This document shows, one piece after another, positions 4,695 through 9,102 of a stretch of 9,102 bases of DNA. The DNA is from Coriobacteriaceae bacterium (lineage in GTDB: Bacteria; Actinomycetota; Coriobacteriia; Coriobacteriales; Eggerthellaceae). Positions within the stretch are counted from its first letter, which is position 1; each line of letters begins with the position of its first letter. The stretch spans positions 1-9,102 of the forward strand of contig SFII01000049.1 of the NCBI GenBank assembly GCA_004555335.1. Reading direction: 5' to 3'. The notes beneath the pieces are model-generated. The model was not told the origin of the DNA and ran no database searches. It saw nothing but the letters and a program-made list of their open reading frames with translations. The translations under genes were made by a program, and so were the position numbers.

Positions 4695-6770
4695 ATGGAA
4701 GAAAAGAACGTTTGCGGTATTTGTCAGGGCGGCTGCCATGTGATCACCGATATCGAGGACGGCTGCCTGAAGGGCGTGCGCGTCGACAAGGACTCTCCGC
4801 TGGGACGCCTGTGTTCGCGCGGTGCGATTGCACCCCAGATCCTGTATGGGGATCAGCGCGTCAAGCATCCCCTTATCCGCACGGGCGAACGCGGCGAGGG
4901 CAAGTTCCGCGAGGCAAGCTGGGACGAAGCCTTGGACTATGCCGCTCAGCTGATCAAGGACACCGCTGAAAAGCACACCCCGCGCTCGCTTTCGTCGTAC
5001 TACGGCCGCGGCGTCTTGGGCATGCCCATCATGGCATACGGTATTGCTCCCCAGTCGCCCCTCTATCGTTTGGGATCCCCGAACGATACCAGCTGCGGTT
5101 CCATTTGCAACCTGGCGTCGAGCACCATGGCTCCCCAGACCGTGTTGGGCCTGGGTGTGCGTCAGATGGTTCCGGATGTAGAGAATAGCGACTTGGTGAT
5201 CGTTTGGGGCAAGAACAGCGCAACCGACGACGGCCCGCAGGTCATGTTGGCCCGCATCAAGGCCGCCCAGGAGCGCGGCGCGAAGGTGATCGTCGTCGAT
5301 CCCCGCGAAAGCGGCGTGGGAGAGATCGCCGGCTGGTGGATTCCCATCCTGCCTGGCGGCGATGGTGCATTCGCTTCCGCTCTGTTGAAGATCATCATCG
5401 AAGAGAAGCTGTACGATCGAGCCTTCGTCGACGAATACGTGCAGGGGCTGGAAGAATACGCCAACTACCTGCAGGGCCTTTCCCTGGATACCCTGAGCAG
5501 CCAGTGCGGCATTTCCGTGGAGGATATGAGGCGCTTCGTTGTCGAATTCACATCCACTGCCAAGGCTTGCCTGGTGGCTTACACCGGTTTGGAGTATGCA
5601 CTCACTGCGACCCAGGCGAACCGTGCGCTCTATGTGCTGTGGGGTATCACCGGCAAGCTGGATACCGAAGGCGGCATGTATCTGAACTGCAGGGGCGTTT
5701 CCACCTTCCAGCTCGCATCCGCGCCTGAAGGCGATATGCCCTTGGGCTTTGACGACGCGCCTTTGTATTACGGTTTCTGCAAGCAAGCGCAGTTCATGAA
5801 CTTCCCCAAGGCGGTTTTAGAAGACGATCCCTATCCCGTGCGCGGCCTGCTGGTGGTGGGCGGTTCCCCCGCAACCTCTTTCCCCGAAAGCGATACCTGG
5901 CGCAAGGCGTATGAGAAGCTGGACTGCATGATCGTGCTCGACCGCTTCTTCACCGAAGATTCCCGCTTTGCCGACGTGGTGTTCCCCTCCACCTCGGTTT
6001 ACGAGAGCATCAAGATCGTTCCCAGCGAAGAAGGCCGCAAGCTGCGCGAGCCTTTAATCGACCCGGTAGGGGAGTCCCGCGAGGACTGCCTGATCATGGG
6101 CGAGTTGGCGTGGCGCCTGGGCGTGGGCGAGGGATTGCCCCGCACCACCGAAGAGCTGAGGGATTGGCTGCTTACCACCCCCATTCCCTTCGCGGGGGAT
6201 TTCGTCATCCGCAAGGGCGTGGCAGAGCGCGAATACCGTAAGTACGAAAGCGGCTCCCTGCGCGCCGATGGCAAGCCCGGGTTCCCCACTCCTTCCGGCA
6301 AGCTGGAGATCTGCTCGAGCCTGCTTGCGGAAAACGGCGTGACCGCTTATCCCGAGTATGTGGACATCCGCACCCTGGATGGTATGGACCAGGCAAGCTA
6401 TCCCATGCTCATGACCAGCGGTTCCAGGAGCAACAACCGCATGGGTTGCCTGGGCGCGAACTTCCCCCAGATCACCCGTATCGAGCCCGAGCCCTTGGTG
6501 GAGATTTGCGAAGAGGATGCGTGCAAGCTGGGTGTGGAAGACGGCGGCAGGGTGCGCGTTACCACCCCTACGTCGCAGGCGGAATTCACCGCGAAGGTGT
6601 GCGGCGTTGCGCCTGGCGGCATCCACATCCCGCACGGTGGCGGCAGCGCATTCGACAACGATGCGTGGCGCGATGGCGGCGTGAACGCCCTCAACTCGCT
6701 GAATACGCGTGACAGCATTTCGGGCTTCCCGGCTTTCAAGGCGGTTCCCTGCCGCGTTGAGGCGCTGTAG
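4695..6770 (+). CDS. Bis-MGD molybdopterin oxidoreductase (DMSO reductase family), solitary
   Basis: A 691-residue catalytic subunit. The N-terminal [4Fe-4S] motif is Cys7-x2-Cys10-x3-Cys14-x25-Cys40, followed by SRG. The cofactor-binding core includes WDEALDYAA (76-84), LGSPN (126-130) and then SIC. By spacing, Cys138 is the probable Mo or W ligand, comparable to the Cys in PhsA/PsrA-type enzymes and acetylene hydratase. VVDPRESGVGEIA, LPGGDGAF, FPTPSGKLEI (530-539) and a C-terminal dinucleotide-binding domain (about 568-691, with RIEPEPLVEI and GGIHIPHGGG) complete the fold. There is no Tat signal, so it should be cytoplasmic. No iron-sulfur electron-transfer subunit, membrane anchor or maturation gene adjoins it, so partner and substrate are unknown. 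Gln11 stands where acetylene hydratase has its catalytic Asp. The start is ATG at 4695 with GGAG 7 nt upstream; an upstream in-frame ATG at 4635 would prepend 20 unlikely residues. Confidence 0.92.
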   Translation: MEEKNVCGICQGGCHVITDIEDGCLKGVRVDKDSPLGRLCSRGAIAPQILYGDQRVKHPLIRTGERGEGKFREASWDEALDYAAQLIKDTAEKHTPRSLSSYYGRGVLGMPIMAYGIAPQSPLYRLGSPNDTSCGSICNLASSTMAPQTVLGLGVRQMVPDVENSDLVIVWGKNSATDDGPQVMLARIKAAQERGAKVIVVDPRESGVGEIAGWWIPILPGGDGAFASALLKIIIEEKLYDRAFVDEYVQGLEEYANYLQGLSLDTLSSQCGISVEDMRRFVVEFTSTAKACLVAYTGLEYALTATQANRALYVLWGITGKLDTEGGMYLNCRGVSTFQLASAPEGDMPLGFDDAPLYYGFCKQAQFMNFPKAVLEDDPYPVRGLLVVGGSPATSFPESDTWRKAYEKLDCMIVLDRFFTEDSRFADVVFPSTSVYESIKIVPSEEGRKLREPLIDPVGESREDCLIMGELAWRLGVGEGLPRTTEELRDWLLTTPIPFAGDFVIRKGVAEREYRKYESGSLRADGKPGFPTPSGKLEICSSLLAENGVTAYPEYVDIRTLDGMDQASYPMLMTSGSRSNNRMGCLGANFPQITRIEPEPLVEICEEDACKLGVEDGGRVRVTTPTSQAEFTAKVCGVAPGGIHIPHGGGSAFDNDAWRDGGVNALNSLNTRDSISGFPAFKAVPCRVEAL

Positions 6771-6825
6771 GCCCGCTTTCCGCAGGCACGATTCGAGCAC
6801 TCGGTCCGTTTTCATAGATGAGAAT

Positions 6826-6862
6826 CGCCCGCAGCCGGAACTATCCGGTTGCGGGCGTTCTA
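6826..6862. terminator. Hairpin terminator between convergent genes
   Basis: Bases 6826-6838 and 6845-6857 form a 13-bp GC-rich stem (left arm CGCCCGCAGCCGG, one G-U pair) with a 6-nt loop. The plus-strand tail is TTCTAA and the minus-strand tail ATTCTC, both weak U-tracts. It lies 55 bases past the oxidoreductase stop and 109 bases past the hydrolase stop, so it probably serves both. Confidence 0.65.
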
Positions 6863-6965
6863 ATGCGAAGCATCCAGGTTGGTGTGAGTGGGGTGGGTTG
6901 ATCGGTTCCGTTGTACGGAAAACGCTATCCTGCTTTGTTCTTCCCAGTTCAGGCGGGGATTGCGT

Positions 6966-7733
6966 CTATCTTGCGGAGGCTTCCCCGAAGAAGCTTTTGG
7001 CGAGCTGCGTGAATTCTGCAGCGTTGTTGAGCATGGCAGGGTGGTTCCCCTTCGGGAAAATGTGCTTTTGGATGCTTTCCCCGTATCTTGCAATTTTTTC
7101 GAAAAGCAGCTCGTAATGCCCCTGGGGGAACATCTCGTCTTCGGCGCTGCCCGTAAGCAGCAGCGGTGCTTTCAGTTGCGAAAGGGGCTGATGGCAGAAG
7201 TCAACCACATTTCGTGCGTGGCGGACTAGGGCATCGGTATCGGCATCGATGACCTGTTTCCAGTCATCGCCATGCATCGCTTGCAGCATGCTGCAAAAGC
7301 CCTCCATCTGTTGAGCGTATTCCCGTCCTGCTGCTATCGACTCTGTTGTTTTGGGGTCGGCTTTCAAGCCTTCGAAGCTGTCGCAGATCAGAGCTGCAAT
7401 GCGTTGCGGATGCTCGAGTGCCAGGTTCAATGCAGCAAGGGCGCCTCCGCTCGTGCCGATTACGTATACCTCTTCCAGGCTAAGGTGGTTGCAAAGCGTC
7501 TCGGCTTGCTCTCCCCAAGTGAACCAGAGGTCTTCCGGCCAGGTTGGGATACGGTCTGATAGCCCGTTGCCGAGGAAATCGAGCGTAATCACCCTGTATT
7601 CGTTGTCGAATAGGGGAATAACCTGCGAAAACAGTCTGCTGCTTGCAGTGTTTCCATGGAGAAGGAGGAGCGGCTTTCCAGTGCCGTTTTCAGAATAGAA
7701 AATCTGTCTTGCCTGGTAATCGAAATAAGGCAT
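6966..7733 (-). CDS. Alpha/beta hydrolase fold protein
   Basis: A 255-residue cytoplasmic alpha/beta hydrolase of normal length. LLLHGNTASSR (24-33) supplies the oxyanion-hole HG. The nucleophile elbow is IGTSGG with Ser95, the acid is Asp199 in TGSAEDEMF, and the base is His231 in KGNHPAML, so the triad is complete. LDFLGNGLSD (51-60) is the usual post-strand-4 motif. Substrate cannot be told from sequence: esterase, lipase, C-C hydrolase and haloalkane-dehalogenase-like enzymes share these features, and no pathway gene adjoins. The start is ATG at 7733 after AAGGAG with 6-nt spacing. I find no convincing promoter in 7734-7871. By eye its base composition is less GC-rich and its codon use less biased than in the oxidoreductase, which hints at a different origin; this was not measured. 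Confidence 0.9.
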   Translation of the reverse strand: MPYFDYQARQIFYSENGTGKPLLLLHGNTASSRLFSQVIPLFDNEYRVITLDFLGNGLSDRIPTWPEDLWFTWGEQAETLCNHLSLEEVYVIGTSGGALAALNLALEHPQRIAALICDSFEGLKADPKTTESIAAGREYAQQMEGFCSMLQAMHGDDWKQVIDADTDALVRHARNVVDFCHQPLSQLKAPLLLTGSAEDEMFPQGHYELLFEKIARYGESIQKHIFPKGNHPAMLNNAAEFTQLAKSFFGEASAR

Positions 7734-7871
7734 GAGGACTCCTTTTCGGTTCGTCGGATTCCTTTTTTCGGCTTGGAATGGGACGCGGGGATGCTCTCGT
7801 GAATTTTTTAAGTCATCGTGTACCGAACGCTATCAGCAATCGAGGACAACACCGGCCGTATCGTCTGTCTG

Positions 7872-8381
7872 CTATTCCGAAGGCGCGTTTTCGTTTGCCG
7901 GTCTTCGTTCTGCCAGTTTCAGAAGGCACCAATAGACTGCGCTTCCGAAAACGTAGGCGGCCAGGTCCAGGGGGTCGGCTATGCTTCCCGGCACGAAGAA
8001 GGGCGCCAGGTATTCCCAGAACAGCCCGCACAAGAAGATGTATGCAAGGCAGAAGGGCAGCCTGCAAATCCGGGTGCTTGGCCTGACCAGGTCCAGCAGC
8101 AGGTTGGTATATCCCAGAAAGGCGATGCCTCCCAGAAAGTCGTTCAGGTGGTTGTGCACCAGCAGGGAAAGCAGGGTCGCGTCCGGTGGGACGGCCTGCT
8201 TAAGCACCAGGTTGTTCGAATAGAACAGTACGCAGCATGCCGCCAGGATGCATGCGTCGAAGGCCAGAGCGCGACGCGAGGCCAGGATGTTCGACCTGGC
8301 CTCGCGAAGCAGTGCGGGGGTGCGTTCGCCCGCCGCTCGGTTTCTGTTGGTTTCGCTTTCCTGATTGCGGGAATCGGGCAT
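7872..8381 (-). CDS. Four-helix integral membrane protein, function unknown
   Basis: A 169-residue protein with a charged N-terminus (1-38, rich in Arg, Glu and Asn) and four predicted membrane segments at about 40-58, 82-98, 107-128 and 138-156. Polar residues at membrane edges look functional: HNHLND (76-81), WEYLAP (122-127) and ADPLD (135-139). This His/Asp/Glu pattern recalls small VanZ-like or DUF2809-like membrane proteins, but I cannot assign it with confidence. The ATG at 8381 has no Shine-Dalgarno site. It lies 5 bases after the stop of the 29-residue peptide gene (8387-8476), so it is probably translated by reinitiation, and a longer N-terminal frame to 8450 is rejected. It is transcribed from the promoter near 8522. 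A 12-bp perfect inverted repeat lies within the coding region (8275-8306). Confidence 0.78.
   Translation of the reverse strand: MPDSRNQESETNRNRAAGERTPALLREARSNILASRRALAFDACILAACCVLFYSNNLVLKQAVPPDATLLSLLVHNHLNDFLGGIAFLGYTNLLLDLVRPSTRICRLPFCLAYIFLCGLFWEYLAPFFVPGSIADPLDLAAYVFGSAVYWCLLKLAERRPANENAPSE
8275..8306. repeat. 12-bp perfect inverted repeat inside a coding region
   Basis: CGCGAGGCCAGG (8275-8286) is repeated as its reverse complement at 8295-8306 with an 8-nt loop. It falls near the start of the membrane protein gene and encodes part of residues 25-36. No U-tract follows on either strand, so it is not a terminator. It could be a stable mRNA hairpin or a chance product of GC-rich Arg/Ala codons. 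Confidence 0.6.
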
Positions 8382-8386
8382 GCCGT

Positions 8387-8476
8387 TTAGCCGCAGGTTG
8401 CGAAAAGGAAGAGTCCTGCAGCAATGCCGATGGCGATGATCACAACCCACCAGCAGCCTCCGTGATTGTTGTTCAT
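8387..8476 (-). CDS. 29-residue single-span membrane peptide
   Basis: The ATG at 8476 follows GGGAGG with 3-nt spacing (GGGAGGATCATG), an extended -10 promoter lies 46 to 54 bases upstream, and the frame ends at TAA 5 bases before the next gene's ATG. The peptide begins MNNNHGGCWW, has a hydrophobic stretch VVIIAIGIAAGLFLFA (about 11-26), and ends TCG. It contains two Cys and a polar Gly/Asn start. The arrangement recalls the tiny Gly-rich YjcZ-type membrane peptides of Bacillus, but similarity is only in style. As first gene of a two-gene unit it may act with the four-helix protein, or mainly supply ribosomes to it. The strong signals make translation likely. Function is unknown. Confidence 0.7.
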   Translation of the reverse strand: MNNNHGGCWWVVIIAIGIAAGLFLFATCG

Positions 8477-8521
8477 GATCCTCCCGTCAAAAGACTCGGG
8501 TTTAGTACAGCAGGAATTATG

Positions 8522-8530
8522 ATTCTACCA
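8522..8530 (-). promoter_or_regulatory. Extended -10 promoter of the 29-residue peptide / membrane protein operon
   Basis: On the minus strand TGG-TAGAAT (8530-8522) is an extended -10 element with a 5/6 match to TATAAT. There is no good -35, which the TGn extension can offset. Transcription would begin near 8515, about 40 nt before the ATG at 8476. Confidence 0.55.
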
Positions 8531-8550
8531 GTACTGTGCCGAAGAGGGCA

Positions 8551-8576
8551 GGTGATTGCCCTGTTGGGGTGATTGC
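8551..8576. repeat. Two 9-bp direct repeats in the divergent spacer
   Basis: GGTGATTGC occurs at 8551-8559 and 8568-8576, 17 bp apart. They lie just upstream of the minus-strand extended -10 promoter and about 55 to 80 bases before the plus-strand ATG at 8632. Short hairpins surround them: AGGGCA/TGCCCT at 8545-8562 and CGCAC/GTGCG near 8575-8588. They may be regulator sites for either gene. Confidence 0.35.
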
Positions 8577-8631
8577 GCACTCGGGTGCGTGGTAAGGTTG
8601 CAGGGCGAAATGACGAGCGAAGGGAGCGGAC

Positions 8632-8994
8632 ATGGAATCGATGCGGTCGGGCGGCTTGTGCGGTAGCGGTTCGCTTGTATCCATCCGCATCGAGCTTGCT
8701 GGTGCGCCTGCAATCGAATGGACGGGCGAGGCGCCCGGCTTCTATCCGGTTGAGCTGGTGCGCAACGAGGCGGCCTTCGCCTTGTGCGAGACGCCTTTCG
8801 ATCTGCTGCGGGCGCTCTGCGGAAGCGTGTCGACCCTCGATTGCGGCGGGGCGGACTTTATCCGTGAAGCCATCGGTGAACGGGTGATATCCCTGGGTGG
8901 CATAGATTGCGTGCTTTCGGTGGCGGTCGCCGTGGACAACTCGCAGGCAGGCGAAGGCTGGGAATCGGGCAGTTCGACGTATCTGATGGGGTAG
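8632..8994 (+). CDS. Hypothetical protein, 120 residues
   Basis: I do not recognise this protein. The ATG at 8632 follows GGGAG at 6-nt spacing and the frame ends at TAG (8992-8994). There is no signal peptide or membrane span. The sequence alternates strand-like segments (SLVSIRIELAG, VISLGGIDCVLSVAVAVD) with a helix-like middle (about 47-85), suggesting a small mixed alpha/beta domain. It contains five Cys (10, 52, 63, 71, 93) without a metal-binding spacing. The C-terminus is polar (GWESGSSTYLMG). Codon use fits the surrounding genes. It is divergent from the small membrane peptide operon, with a 155-bp shared spacer. No promoter is convincing. Confidence 0.7.
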   Translation: MESMRSGGLCGSGSLVSIRIELAGAPAIEWTGEAPGFYPVELVRNEAAFALCETPFDLLRALCGSVSTLDCGGADFIREAIGERVISLGGIDCVLSVAVAVDNSQAGEGWESGSSTYLMG

Positions 8995-9013
8995 GGACCC
9001 ACAGGGCGTAGGG

Positions 9014-9039
9014 CCGCACAAGGCGGTTCCGCAGTGCGG
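9014..9039 (+). terminator. GC-rich hairpin downstream of the 120-residue gene
   Basis: CCGCAC (9014-9019) pairs with GTGCGG (9034-9039), and GCGG/CCGC can pair inside. It begins 19 bases past the stop codon. The following TTGGGC is a poor U-tract, so intrinsic termination is doubtful. Confidence 0.3.
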
Positions 9040-9078
9040 TTGGGCTGGCCTGCGGTTTGCAAGATCCTTGCCGGAGTC

Positions 9079-9102
9079 CTGTTAGTTACCGGTAACTAAC
9101 AG
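9079..9102. promoter_or_regulatory. Perfect 24-bp palindrome, probable operator
   Basis: The half-site CTGTTAGTTACC (9079-9090) is followed immediately by its exact reverse complement (9091-9102) at the window edge. With no loop and an AT-containing core flanked by GTTA/TAAC, it looks like a binding site for a dimeric repressor, TetR- or MarR-like, rather than a terminator. The next base inward is C (9078), so the palindrome may extend if base 9103 is G. The controlled gene must lie beyond the window. Confidence 0.6.

Noticed and set aside
4614..5786. Minus-strand open frame of 390 codons
   Set aside because: Antisense to the oxidoreductase, which carries intact cofactor motifs; no family signature in the opposite frame.
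4695..6770. Acetylene hydratase or catechol dehydroxylase as a specific name for the oxidoreductase
   Set aside because: The catalytic Asp of acetylene hydratase is Gln11 here, and catechol dehydroxylases as I know them are longer, Tat-exported and have partner subunits. Only the family call is safe.
6054..6815. Minus-strand open frame of 253 codons
   Set aside because: Antisense to the C-terminal domain of the oxidoreductase, with Ala/His/Arg-rich composition and no ribosome site noted.
6904..6919. Small hairpin TTCCGT-TGT-ACGGAA as hydrolase terminator
   Set aside because: Only 6 bp and not followed by a T-run on either strand; the stronger hairpin at 6826-6857 is the better candidate.
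7818..8390. Plus-strand open frame of 190 codons
   Set aside because: Opposite the four-helix membrane protein, whose operon position and hydrophobic pattern are coherent; the plus frame has no SD or recognisable domain.
8473..9021. Minus-strand open frame of 182 codons
   Set aside because: It overlaps the 120-residue plus gene, which has a good SD, and its composition is Arg/His/Pro-rich as in shadow frames.

Overview
The window looks like chromosomal DNA from a high-GC anaerobic actinobacterium, most likely a gut Eggerthellaceae (class Coriobacteriia). This is inferred from the GC-rich, strongly biased codons of most genes, strong GGAGG-type ribosome binding sites, a stand-alone prephenate dehydratase, a SipW-type signal peptidase with an anchored surface protein, a DUF6273-like protein and a cytoplasmic molybdopterin oxidoreductase. 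I see no 16S rRNA, tRNA, transposase, integrase or CRISPR array, so the taxonomic call is indirect.

Left end (1-557): no conventional long gene, but a compact locus that looks like a type I toxin-antitoxin module. The minus strand encodes a 42-residue peptide (179-307) with one hydrophobic segment, a basic tail and a very strong Shine-Dalgarno site. A 5' UTR anti-SD segment can sequester that site. On the opposite strand a good -10 box (113-118) could drive a short RNA with a 5' stem-loop and a terminator hairpin overlapping the 3' end of the peptide gene. Inverted repeats at 133-155 and 335-352 would let the 5' and 3' ends of the peptide mRNA pair, as in hok-type mRNAs. This is the best candidate for something undescribed here. 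A plus-strand terminator (431-458) and the pheA terminator (497-532) follow.

Central left (558-3430): pheA (minus) is divergent from a two-gene operon (plus), a SipW-type signal peptidase whose stop overlaps the start of a 445-residue exported, C-terminally anchored surface protein. The shared spacer holds a dyad over the likely pheA -10 box and a 10-bp direct repeat.

Centre (3431-6860): a DUF6273-like gene with its own promoter, then a solitary 691-residue bis-MGD molybdopterin oxidoreductase with a [4Fe-4S] motif and Cys as likely metal ligand. It has no Tat signal and no partner subunits, and ends at a strong hairpin terminator.

Right (6861-9102): an alpha/beta hydrolase (minus) with an intact triad; a minus-strand pair made of a 29-residue membrane peptide (8387-8476) and a four-helix membrane protein (7872-8381); a divergent 120-residue protein of unknown function (8632-8994); and a perfect 24-bp palindrome ending exactly at the window edge, probably an operator for a gene outside it. 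The genes do not form one pathway: these are several short transcription units.
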